DNA of 8,141 bases from an uncultured Prevotella sp. GTDB taxonomy: Bacteria > Bacteroidota > Bacteroidia > Bacteroidales > Bacteroidaceae. A program made the position numbers and the translations under genes. The stretch lies in assembly GCA_900553965.1 (NCBI GenBank), contig USFX01000123.1, positions 1-8,141 on the forward strand, in the 5' to 3' direction. Shown in pieces: positions 1 through 5,782 of the stretch (within the stretch, counting starts at the first letter, position 1; each line of letters opens with the position of its first letter). The notes beneath the pieces are model-generated. The model was not told where the DNA came from and did no database searches. It saw only the letters and a program-made list of their open reading frames with translations.

Positions 1-90
1 ACTGTCCACGGTGTTGTGTCAGGGGTAACAAAATGGTTAATGCCACTATTTTATATCTCCGGTACACTCTTTCTGTCAGCATCGTTGCAT

Positions 91-118
91 GGGAGACGTC
101 ACGGTGTGACGTCTCTAC
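91..118. repeat. GAGACGTC palindromic repeat (REP-like)
   Basis: Arms GAGACGTCAC (93-102) and GTGACGTCTC (106-115) are perfect 10-bp complements around a GGT loop, with a further G-T wobble pair outside. Read on the minus strand the element begins GTAGAGACGT and ends CGTCTCC. A second sequence with the same two ends occurs at 6451-6486 in the opposite orientation. Palindromes with GTAGAGACG...CGTCTC ends are, from memory, a dispersed repeat type in Bacteroidetes and cyanobacteria. There is no T-run on either side, so a terminator is less likely than a REP-type repeat. Confidence 0.65.
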
Positions 119-277
119 AAGTCCCTTCCATTCTTTTCCGAACACCCATGATTGCAAATCCGCTACAGCGTTCGGGTTATCTTCCGGATGACAGTGAATG
201 ATAGTGCATCCGCCACTGAATGCGTCGCAGCGTTGTGCTTTTTGCCCGCGAAACGGCGTTATGTCAGAATAAAATTG

Positions 278-285
278 TATTTTTG
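278..285 (+). promoter_or_regulatory. Promoter -7 element for xth
   Basis: TATTTTTG matches the Bacteroidetes TAnnTTTG consensus exactly. No TTTG is present at the expected -33 position, so the call rests on one box. The implied transcription start is around 291-293. The flanking 8-bp inverted repeat GCGAAACG/CGTTTCGC puts one arm upstream of the box and one near the start point, which could be an operator or just a 5' leader hairpin. Confidence 0.5.
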
Positions 286-368
286 TATGTCGTTTCGCCG
301 GTGGAGAGGGCCGTTGACGCCGTCGTCTGCCGGTAAAAATATAGCGTATAACATCATACATTGAACTT

Positions 369-1118
369 ATGAAACTCATTTCATGGAATGTCAACGGGCT
401 GAGAGCCTGTGAGGGCAAGGGCTTCAGCGAGGCTTTCCGCCGTCTGGACGCCGACTTTTTCTGCTTGCAGGAGACAAAGATGCAGGCCGGACAGCTCGAT
501 TTGGAATTTGAGGGCTACCGCTCCTATTGGAACTATGCCGAGAAAAAGGGCTATTCCGGCACGGCCATATTCACCCGCCATGAGCCGATTTCGGTGACTT
601 ACGGGCTGGGAATCGACGAGCACGACCACGAAGGGCGCGTGATAACGCTGGAGATGGACGACTTCTTCCTCGTGACGGTCTATACGCCTAATTCCCAGGA
701 CGAGCTGCGCCGGCTGGACTACCGTATGACGTGGGAGGACGATTTCCGCCACTACGTCGTCGGGCTGGACGCCCGCAAGCCGGTCATCATCTGCGGCGAC
801 CTCAATGTGGCCCACGAGGAGATTGACCTGAAGAACCCGAAGACCAACCGCCGCAATGCCGGTTTCACCGACGAGGAGCGCGGAAAGTTCACCACGTTGC
901 TCGGCAGCGGCTTCACCGATACGTTCCGCTGGCTCCATCCCGAAGAGGTGACGTATTCGTGGTGGTCCTACCGTTTCCGTGCCCGGGAGAAGAACGCGGG
1001 GTGGCGCATCGACTATTTCGTGGCATCCGACCGTCTGCGCGACCGCATCGCCGACGCCTGCATCCATACGGACATCATGGGCAGCGACCACTGTCCGGTG
1101 GAGCTTGAGCTGAAATAG
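369..1118 (+). CDS. xth: Exodeoxyribonuclease III / AP endonuclease (ExoA/APE1 type)
   Basis: This is a cytoplasmic DNA-repair enzyme of the exonuclease III family. It cuts the backbone 5' of abasic sites in base-excision repair and, in many members, degrades 3' ends and removes 3' blocking groups. The 249-residue length is normal for a single EEP-fold domain. All the family motifs are visible: ISWNVNGLRA at the start (N7), LQETK with the metal-binding glutamate E35, YSGTAIF (62-68), YTPNS (105-109), GDLNVAHEEIDL with D144 and N146, RIDYF with D215, and the closing GSDHCPV with D240 and H241. The DLKNPKTNRRNAGFTDEER stretch resembles Bacillus ExoA and human APE1 more than E. coli Xth. The ATG at 369 directly opens the conserved core, so the start is secure. 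There is no Shine-Dalgarno sequence. The gene appears to be transcribed alone. The symbol could equally be exoA. Confidence 0.96.
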   Translation: MKLISWNVNGLRACEGKGFSEAFRRLDADFFCLQETKMQAGQLDLEFEGYRSYWNYAEKKGYSGTAIFTRHEPISVTYGLGIDEHDHEGRVITLEMDDFFLVTVYTPNSQDELRRLDYRMTWEDDFRHYVVGLDARKPVIICGDLNVAHEEIDLKNPKTNRRNAGFTDEERGKFTTLLGSGFTDTFRWLHPEEVTYSWWSYRFRAREKNAGWRIDYFVASDRLRDRIADACIHTDIMGSDHCPVELELK

Positions 1119-1122
1119 GGAA

Positions 1123-1186
1123 GCGGGCGTTATGCCACCGCGTGTTTATATAAATTTGAATAAACGCCCGCCTTATTTATATAAGG
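1123..1186 (+). terminator. Possible terminator after xth (long loop)
   Basis: Nine-bp perfect arms GCGGGCGTT (1123-1131) and AACGCCCGC (1163-1171) start 4 nt after the xth stop. The 31-nt loop itself contains the palindrome TTTATATAAA. The 3' arm runs into a second small hairpin (CCTTAT/ATAAGG, 1171-1186). The T-tract is poor (CTTATTTATAT), so termination efficiency is uncertain. The position and the new promoter downstream support a transcription boundary here. Confidence 0.45.
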
Positions 1187-1253
1187 TAAACATACGGACC
1201 ATAAGGTTGGTTAAATGACATGGCGAAACGATATGACGGAAGCGGAAAACGCG

Positions 1254-1261
1254 TATCTTTG
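1254..1261 (+). promoter_or_regulatory. Promoter -7 element for the lipoprotein gene
   Basis: TATCTTTG is an exact TAnnTTTG match. A clear TTTG -33 box is not visible. The predicted transcription start is near 1266-1268, giving a leader of about 50 nt before the ATG at 1316. Confidence 0.6.
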
Positions 1262-1315
1262 CGACATGAAAAGTTTGAGAGAAGACAGATGTTTAACCCT
1301 TAAAACCAACTTATT

Positions 1316-1639
1316 ATGAAGAAACTGTTTATTATTTCAGCGGCCTTACTGGCCATCGGGTTCATCGCTTGCAGCAAACACAGACAGTCACGCCACGTGT
1401 GCCGGTCCTGTGCGGAAATGAAAGGCGAGGCAGAAGGATGCGTCAAAGACGCCGGATGCTGCGTGAAGGAACGTGCCGCGGTTGCAGCTGACACCGTAAA
1501 GGAAAAAGCTGCGGAAGTGAAGGAGACGGTGAAGGAAAAGGCCTCTGAAGCCAAAGCGGCCGTCAAGGAAAAAGCCGCCGAGATGAAAGAAAAGGCAGCT
1601 GATGTGCTGGAGAAAGGAGAAAAGAAGCTCAGGGAGTGA
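1316..1639 (+). CDS. Cysteine-rich lipoprotein with LEA-like KEKA repeats
   Basis: I cannot assign a named family. The 107-residue protein starts with a classic export signal: MKK, a hydrophobic run to about residue 17, then FIAC with C19 as the likely lipidated cysteine (F at -3 is not the usual L/V/I). The mature N-terminal part is basic and cysteine-rich: C29-x2-C32, C42 and the vicinal pair C48-C49. From residue 60 to 92 there are three 11-residue repeats of the type TVKEKAAEVKE, highly charged and helical, similar to the repeats of LEA-type and YtxH-like proteins, followed by a Lys/Glu tail. The likely location is the periplasmic face of the inner or outer membrane. It has its own promoter and stands just before dsbD, which could keep these cysteines reduced; that link is inference. 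A 17-codon upstream reading frame (1266-1319) ends in an ATGA overlap with this start. Confidence 0.85.
   Translation: MKKLFIISAALLAIGFIACSKHRQSRHVCRSCAEMKGEAEGCVKDAGCCVKERAAVAADTVKEKAAEVKETVKEKASEAKAAVKEKAAEMKEKAADVLEKGEKKLRE
1493..1591 (+). repeat. Three in-frame 33-bp tandem repeats
   Basis: Three consecutive imperfect 33-bp units (1493-1525, 1526-1558, 1559-1591) encode TVKEKAAEVKE, TVKEKASEAKA and AVKEKAAEMKE. The unit is three turns of an 11-residue helical repeat. Codon differences between units, mainly at third positions, indicate that the duplications are not recent. Confidence 0.85.
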
Positions 1640-1880
1640 CGCCGGGGCTGATGTGAGAAATGAAGACGGGCCGGAGGAGGCTCCCGCAGACACGGAGGAG
1701 AAGGGCGGAGACCGTGGTCTGTTGGAGTTCCGACGGCCCGTCGTGCGGATGGATGGGCGGGCGGTGCACGGTACGTGGATGCTGATTGAAGTCCATAGAG
1801 GTCAGGACATGTGCGCCCTGTCTTCCAGGGCAGCAGGCATTTCGGGCCCCTGAGACCTCAATAGGTTCTGCATGATATGG
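1640..1880. other. GC-rich stretch with an irregular foldable stem-loop, no clear gene
   Basis: No convincing coding frame is present. An 83-codon frame overlaps the end of the lipoprotein gene (1602-1853) and is rich in Asp, Glu and Gly, but it has no recognisable domain or start signal. The interval 1793-1866 can fold into one irregular arm. GAGGTC (1798-1803) pairs with GACCTC (1854-1859), and AGG (1804-1806) with CCT (1849-1851). ATG and TGC (1809-1814) pair with CAT and GCA (1833-1840), leaving bulges. The tip is GCCCTG/CAGGGC (1815-1820, 1826-1831) closing a TCTTC loop. This could be a small structured RNA or 3' UTR structure of the lipoprotein transcript. No TAnnTTTG promoter was seen directly in front of it. 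I do not recognise a known RNA family. Confidence 0.35.
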
Positions 1881-1960
1881 ACGCAAAGGCGCGAGGCCTC
1901 TGTCTGCGGCGTTCTTTCAGCCGCAATGAGGCCTCGCGTTTTCGTGTCGTTGCGTTTTTA
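1881..1960 (+). terminator. Compound terminator-like hairpin
   Basis: CGCGAGGCCTC (1890-1900) pairs perfectly over 11 bp with GAGGCCTCGCG (1928-1938), followed at once by TTTT. Inside it, TGCGGC (1905-1910) pairs with GCCGCA (1920-1925) around a 9-nt loop. Outside it, ACGCAA (1881-1886) pairs with TTGCGT (1950-1955), followed by TTTTTATTAT. The nested stems and two T-runs support a strong + strand intrinsic terminator for the lipoprotein transcript, isolating it from the dsbD promoter 100 bp downstream. Confidence 0.75.
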
Positions 1961-2038
1961 TTATATAGATCAACCATGTCCGCAGACTCGGAAACGGCGG
2001 ATAAAAGCGATGTAAGAATGAGATTATCACGGAAAGTT

Positions 2039-2070
2039 TAAATAAATTCGGCTTTTATTTAGTATTTTTG
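2039..2070 (+). promoter_or_regulatory. dsbD promoter with adjoining inverted repeat
   Basis: TATTTTTG at 2063-2070 is an exact -7 match, with a predicted transcription start near 2076. Immediately upstream, TAAATAAA (2039-2046) and TTTATTTA (2054-2061) form an 8-bp perfect inverted repeat covering the space between the -7 box and the expected -33 position. It could be an operator, although AT-rich inverted repeats arise easily by chance. No good TTTG -33 box is seen. The leader would be about 20 nt. Confidence 0.6.
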
Positions 2071-2097
2071 CAGCAGAATATTCAAACTTACATTGCA

Positions 2098-4176
2098 ATG
2101 AAGAAACATCTGTTATTTCTCCTGGTGATGGTTCTGACCGTCGCCGCCAATGCCCAGATGGTCAATCCGGTGCATTTCACCTCACAGCTCAAAATGCTGG
2201 GCGGCGACGAGGCGGAAATCGTCTTTACGGCCAAAATCGACAAGGGCTGGCATCTCTATTCCACCGAACTGGGCAACGACGGCCCCATATCGGCAACGTT
2301 CAACGTCAACAGGATGGACGGCGTGAAGCCAGTAGGGAAACTCAAGCCGCAGGGCAAGGAGATTTCCCAATACGACAATATGTTCGGAATGAAGCTGCGC
2401 TTCTTTGAAGGCAGCGGCGCTTTCGTACAGAAAATCAAGTTCACCAAGGCTGCGTATGACATCGACTGCTATCTCGAATACGGCGCGTGCAACGACGAGA
2501 TGTGTCTGCCGCCGTCGCAGATTGCACTCGTGAAGAAAGGCACTCTCCCCAATCTGCCGAAGACCGCCGAGGCCGACGGCAAGGGAAGTGCGGCCAAGGA
2601 CGGCGCAGAAGAAAAGGCTGCTGCCGACGCGAAGATTGGCGGAGCCGACGTCAAGACAGAGATTTTGGTGGCCGAGGGTGACTCGGCGAAGGCTGATTCG
2701 GCCGCTGCCGTTGTCGGAAACGCCGGCGGCGAGGACGGACTTGCAGCCGGTTCGGAACTGTGGCGGCCCGTCATCGACGAACTGAAGGCGTACGACAAGA
2801 ACACGATGGACAACTCGCTGCTCTACATCTTCCTCGCCGGACTGGCCGGAGGATTTCTCGCTCTGCTCACACCATGCGTGTGGCCGATCATCCCGATGAC
2901 CGTCAGTTTCTTCCTCAAACGCAACAAGGACCGCTCCAAGGCTATCCGCGAAGCCGTCACCTACGGCATTTCAATCGTCGTGATATACGTCCTTCTGGGG
3001 CTGATTGTGACGATGCTGTTCGGCGCGAGCGCACTCAATGCGTTGTCGACCAACGCTGTGTTCAACATCTTCTTCTGCCTGTTGCTGCTCGTTTTCGCCG
3101 CGTCGTTCTTCGGCGCGTTTGAGATCACGCTGCCGTCGTCATGGAGCAACAAGATCGACCAGAAGTCGGAGTCGACCACCGGTATGCTCAGCATCTTCCT
3201 GATGGCCTTCACGCTGACGCTCGTCTCGTTCTCCTGCACAGGCCCCATCATCGGTTTCCTGCTCGTGGCCGTGTCCACCCAGGGAAGCTACATAGCCCCG
3301 ACCGTCGGCATGTTGGGTTTCGCCATCGCCCTGGCCATCCCCTTCACGCTGTTTGCCATGTTCCCCAGCCTCCTGAAGTCGGCCCCGAAGTCGGGCGGAT
3401 GGATGAATGTGGTCAAGGTCGTGCTGGGCTTCATCGAGATAGCCTTTGCTTTGAAGTTCCTCTCCGTGGCCGATCTGGCCTACGGCTGGCACATTCTTGA
3501 CCGCGAGGTGTTCATCTCGCTGTGGATTGTCATCTTCGGACTGCTCGGCATCTACCTGCTCGGCTGGCTCAAATTCCCGCATGACGACGAGGGCAACCGC
3601 ACCAACGTGCCACAGTTCTTCCTCGCCATGATTTCGCTGGCGTTTGCCATCTACATGGTGCCGGGACTGTGGGGTGCACCCCTTAAGGCTATCAGCGCTT
3701 TCGCTCCGCCGATGAACACGCAGGACTTCAACCTGCAGGAGTCGGCCGTTGAGGCCCAGTTCACGGACTACGACGAGGGCATGGCCGCCGCCGCCCGCAT
3801 GGGAAAGCCGGTCATGGTCGACTTCACTGGCTTCGGTTGTGTCAACTGCCGCAAGATGGAAGCGGCCGTATGGACCGACCCTAAGGTGGCCGGCATGATT
3901 TCGAAGGACTATGTCCTCATCTCACTTTACGTCGACGACAAGACTCCTCTGAAGGAGCCTGTCACCGTGACCGAGAACGGTCAGCAGCGCACGCTGCGCA
4001 CCGTAGGCGACAAGTGGAGTTATCTGGAGCGCACGAAGGTTGGCGCCAACACCCAGCCGGTATATGTCCTGCTCGACAACGAGGGCAAACCGCTCAACGG
4101 ATTGCGCTCCTACGACGAGGACATACAGGAGTATGTTGACTTCCTCAGCAAAGGATTGGAGAATTACCGCAAATGA
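2098..4176 (+). CDS. dsbD: Thiol:disulfide interchange protein DsbD
   Basis: DsbD is an inner-membrane electron conduit that passes reducing power from cytoplasmic thioredoxin to periplasmic proteins. All three domains are present in 692 residues. An N-terminal signal (MKKHLLFLLVMVLTVAANAQ) leads into the immunoglobulin-like alpha domain, with its cysteine pair in YGACNDEMCLPP (C131 and C136, plus an extra C124). An Ala/Lys/Asp-rich linker (about 147-225) follows. The hydrophobic multi-span core (about 240-540) has its redox cysteines in LLTPCVWPIIP (C260) and FSCTGPIIG (C380). The C-terminal thioredoxin-like domain has GFGCVNCRK (C581, C584). I chose the ATG at 2098 because it opens the signal peptide; the in-frame ATG-like start ten codons earlier lies inside the -7 promoter element. 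The cysteine desulfidase gene follows 16 bp later, with no promoter between, so the two are probably co-transcribed. Confidence 0.95.
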   Translation: MKKHLLFLLVMVLTVAANAQMVNPVHFTSQLKMLGGDEAEIVFTAKIDKGWHLYSTELGNDGPISATFNVNRMDGVKPVGKLKPQGKEISQYDNMFGMKLRFFEGSGAFVQKIKFTKAAYDIDCYLEYGACNDEMCLPPSQIALVKKGTLPNLPKTAEADGKGSAAKDGAEEKAAADAKIGGADVKTEILVAEGDSAKADSAAAVVGNAGGEDGLAAGSELWRPVIDELKAYDKNTMDNSLLYIFLAGLAGGFLALLTPCVWPIIPMTVSFFLKRNKDRSKAIREAVTYGISIVVIYVLLGLIVTMLFGASALNALSTNAVFNIFFCLLLLVFAASFFGAFEITLPSSWSNKIDQKSESTTGMLSIFLMAFTLTLVSFSCTGPIIGFLLVAVSTQGSYIAPTVGMLGFAIALAIPFTLFAMFPSLLKSAPKSGGWMNVVKVVLGFIEIAFALKFLSVADLAYGWHILDREVFISLWIVIFGLLGIYLLGWLKFPHDDEGNRTNVPQFFLAMISLAFAIYMVPGLWGAPLKAISAFAPPMNTQDFNLQESAVEAQFTDYDEGMAAAARMGKPVMVDFTGFGCVNCRKMEAAVWTDPKVAGMISKDYVLISLYVDDKTPLKEPVTVTENGQQRTLRTVGDKWSYLERTKVGANTQPVYVLLDNEGKPLNGLRSYDEDIQEYVDFLSKGLENYRK

Positions 4177-4192
4177 TTTCGCCGGCTGAATT

Positions 4193-5482
4193 ATGATAGA
4201 CATCAACACAAGCGAGCGCATCATCGCCCTCATCAAGCGTGAGGTGGTGCCCGCCATAGGTTGCACCGAACCGATGGCCGTGGCCCTCTGTGTGGCCAAG
4301 GCGACGGAGACGTTGGGCTGTCGGCCCGAAAAGATTGGCCTGTTGCTCAGTGCCAACATCCTCAAAAACGCTATGGGAGTCGGCATACCGGGCACGGGTA
4401 TGATTGGATTGCCCATTGCCATATCGCTCGGAGCGCTCATCGGCAAGTCCGCATACGGGCTGGAGGTGCTCAAGGACCTCACGCCGGCGACGCTTGCGGA
4501 TGGCAAGGCGTACATGGACAGCCACTGCATCGACATCAAACTGAAGGAGGGCATCACCGAAAAGCTCTACATCGAGGTGACATGCGAGGCCGGAGACCAC
4601 TGCGCTACGGCCGTCATTGCCGGCAGTCACACCCACTTTGTTACCGTCACAAGAGACGGTGAGACAATCATGGGAGCCGCTGCCGGCACGTCATCAGAGG
4701 CTGCCGACGAGGACATCAGGCTTAACATGCGCCTTGTATACGACTTCGCCATGACGTCACCGATAGACGATCTGCGATTCATTCTTGCCACAAAGGAATA
4801 TAACATGGGCGCCGCCCGCGAGGCCATCAAGGGCAACTACGGTCACAATCTCGGCAAGACCATCGACCGTCCGCTGAGCCAGGGTATCCTCGGTCACAGC
4901 ATATTCTCCCACATCATCGCCAAGACGGCATCGGCATGTGACGCCCGTATGGGCGGCGCGATGATTCCGGTGATGAGTAATTCGGGCAGCGGCAACCAGG
5001 GAATCTGCGCCACCAACCCCGTGGCGGTATATGCCGAGGAGAACGAGAACACGGAGGAGGAGCTCGTACGGGCCCTCACCTTGAGCCATCTTACGGCCAT
5101 CTATATCAAGCAGAGCCTCGGAAAGTTGTCCGCGTTGTGCGGTTGTGTGGTTGCCTCGATAGGCAGCAGCTGCGGCATAACCTACCTCATGGGCGGCGAC
5201 TATCAGCGCATCTGCTGGGCTGTGAAGAACATGATAGCCAACCTTACGGGCATGATCTGCGACGGAGCGAAGCCGAGTTGTGCGCTGAAAATATCGTCGG
5301 GAGTGAGCACAGCCATCCTTTCAGCCCTGCTGGCGATGGAGGGCAAGTGTGTTTCGAGTGCCGAAGGCATCATCGACGACTGCGTCGACAGGAGCATACA
5401 CAACCTTACTTCAATCGGCGCGGAGGCCATGCGCGCTACCGACGACATGGTTCTGAACATAATGACACATAAAGGGTGCTGA
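4193..5482 (+). CDS. cyuA: L-cysteine desulfidase / UPF0597 (CyuA/YhaM) family protein
   Basis: The 429-residue protein matches the UPF0597/serine-dehydratase-alpha-like family that includes E. coli CyuA (YhaM) and the archaeal [4Fe-4S] L-cysteine desulfidase. These split cysteine into pyruvate, ammonia and sulfide in the cytoplasm. Visible landmarks are the N-terminal IGCTEP motif (C24), GVGIPGTGMIGLPIA, the SNSGSGNQGI motif (262-271) typical of the SDH-alpha domain, and a C-terminal cysteine set (C316, C318, C327, C356, C363) in CGC, SSCG and GMICDGAKPSC, from which cluster ligands would be drawn. I did not map the ligands individually. The length is normal for the family. It follows dsbD by 16 bp with no Shine-Dalgarno sequence, which fits an operon. 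Bacteroidetes genomes often annotate this family as serine dehydratase alpha subunit, so serine as substrate cannot be excluded. Its last codons and stop form the left arm of the terminator. Confidence 0.88.
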   Translation: MIDINTSERIIALIKREVVPAIGCTEPMAVALCVAKATETLGCRPEKIGLLLSANILKNAMGVGIPGTGMIGLPIAISLGALIGKSAYGLEVLKDLTPATLADGKAYMDSHCIDIKLKEGITEKLYIEVTCEAGDHCATAVIAGSHTHFVTVTRDGETIMGAAAGTSSEAADEDIRLNMRLVYDFAMTSPIDDLRFILATKEYNMGAAREAIKGNYGHNLGKTIDRPLSQGILGHSIFSHIIAKTASACDARMGGAMIPVMSNSGSGNQGICATNPVAVYAEENENTEEELVRALTLSHLTAIYIKQSLGKLSALCGCVVASIGSSCGITYLMGGDYQRICWAVKNMIANLTGMICDGAKPSCALKISSGVSTAILSALLAMEGKCVSSAEGIIDDCVDRSIHNLTSIGAEAMRATDDMVLNIMTHKGC

Positions 5483-5507
5483 GGGATAAGGCCTCAGCAC
5501 CTTTTTT
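5475..5507 (+). terminator. Intrinsic terminator of the dsbD-cyuA unit
   Basis: GGTGCTGAGG (5475-5484) and CCTCAGCACC (5492-5501) are perfect 10-bp complements around a 7-nt loop, followed by six T residues (5502-5507). The left arm includes the last two codons' bases and the stop codon (5480-5482) of the upstream gene, so a ribosome at the stop would cover half the stem. Confidence 0.93.
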
Positions 5508-5582
5508 ATTATATGCTTATACCTTATTTATAGTACACCTATACCTTTCTTATTATATACTTATACCTTATTTATAATATGC
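5506..5582. repeat. AT-rich 22-bp-period tandem repeat, about 3.5 units
   Basis: Units at 5506-5527, 5528-5549, 5550-5571 and a partial one at 5572-5582 share the pattern TTATnnTAnnCnTATACCTT. Units 1 and 3 differ at one of 22 positions, unit 2 matches unit 1 at 15 of 22, and the partial unit 4 matches 10 of its first 11. The array begins in the terminator T-run and lies upstream of the next promoter. The 22-bp step is two helical turns, so each copy would present the same face of the DNA. Confidence 0.8.
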
Positions 5583-5651
5583 GTGCGGTGTAACCGTCGC
5601 GTCCGAACAGCGTTCCGATGGTTAAAAAATAATAAGCCGAGCACTATTCTC
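5583..5651. other. Spacer with weak hairpin between repeat array and OMP promoter
   Basis: No gene is visible. A weak fold is possible: TAACC (5591-5595) pairs with GGTTA (5620-5624), TCG (5597-5599) with CGA (5616-5618), and GAAC (5605-5608) with GTTC (5612-5615). An A-run, not a T-run, follows, so it is not a + strand terminator. Its role is unknown. Confidence 0.3.
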
Positions 5652-5682
5652 TTTGCTGTCAATAAAATTAGTAATATCTTTG
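5652..5682 (+). promoter_or_regulatory. Strong sigma-ABfr-type promoter for the OMP gene
   Basis: TTTG at 5652-5655 and TATCTTTG at 5675-5682 are separated by 19 nt, a full match to the Bacteroidetes housekeeping promoter in both boxes and spacing. The transcription start should lie near 5688, leaving a leader of about 95 nt before the ATG at 5783. Confidence 0.85.
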
Positions 5683-5709
5683 CATAATACAGGCGGCGCT
5701 CGGCAATCG

Positions 5710-5748
5710 GCAAGTAAACTTGCATTGCTCTCGCTTGCACTGTCTTTG
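5710..5748 (+). promoter_or_regulatory. Leader hairpin and possible second promoter
   Basis: Within the OMP leader, GCAAGT (5710-5715) and ACTTGC (5718-5723) form a tight 6-bp inverted repeat. A degenerate promoter follows: CTTG (5719-5722), 18 nt, then TGTCTTTG (5741-5748), close to TAnnTTTG but with G for A at position 2. The GCGGCGCTCGGCAATCGGCAAG stretch type is familiar to me from Prevotella intergenic regions ending in CTTTG, but I cannot verify that here. A start from this site would give a leader of about 28 nt. Confidence 0.35.
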
Positions 5749-5782
5749 TACAAGATAATAATGACACACCAATATTACGACA

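Larger units (their letters stand above)
1..368. other. Intergenic region upstream of xth
   Basis: I see no convincing gene here. One frame is open from the window edge to about 204, but it runs straight through the palindrome at 91-118, has no recognisable domain and has no start context, so I do not call it; it could be the tail of something upstream. The stretch holds the palindrome (91-118), an 8-bp inverted repeat (248-255 and 291-298) and a Bacteroidetes-type -7 element at 278-285, which lies between the two arms of that inverted repeat. The leader from the predicted transcription start to the xth start codon would be roughly 75-80 nt. Confidence 0.6.

Noticed and set aside
381..1091. 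236-codon minus-strand open frame opposite xth
   Set aside because: Antisense shadow of a fully motif-supported ExoIII gene. It has no recognisable domain of its own.
1793..1866. 6S RNA, SRP RNA or tmRNA
   Set aside because: A short CCCCTGAG-like string recalls part of 6S RNA, but the length, bubble and closing stem do not fit. There is no SRP GGAAGC loop or tmRNA tRNA-like end.
2068..2097. Ten-codon longer N-terminus for DsbD
   Set aside because: The upstream start lies inside the -7 promoter element and before the predicted transcription start. The ATG at 2098 begins the signal peptide.
3922..4557. Minus-strand frames of 211 and 163 codons across the dsbD-cyuA junction
   Set aside because: They overlap two well-supported genes and result from GC-rich codon structure. 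No promoter or family match was found.
5506..5582. CRISPR array
   Set aside because: The 22-bp units are contiguous and AT-rich with no unique spacers and no cas genes nearby. It is a simple tandem repeat.
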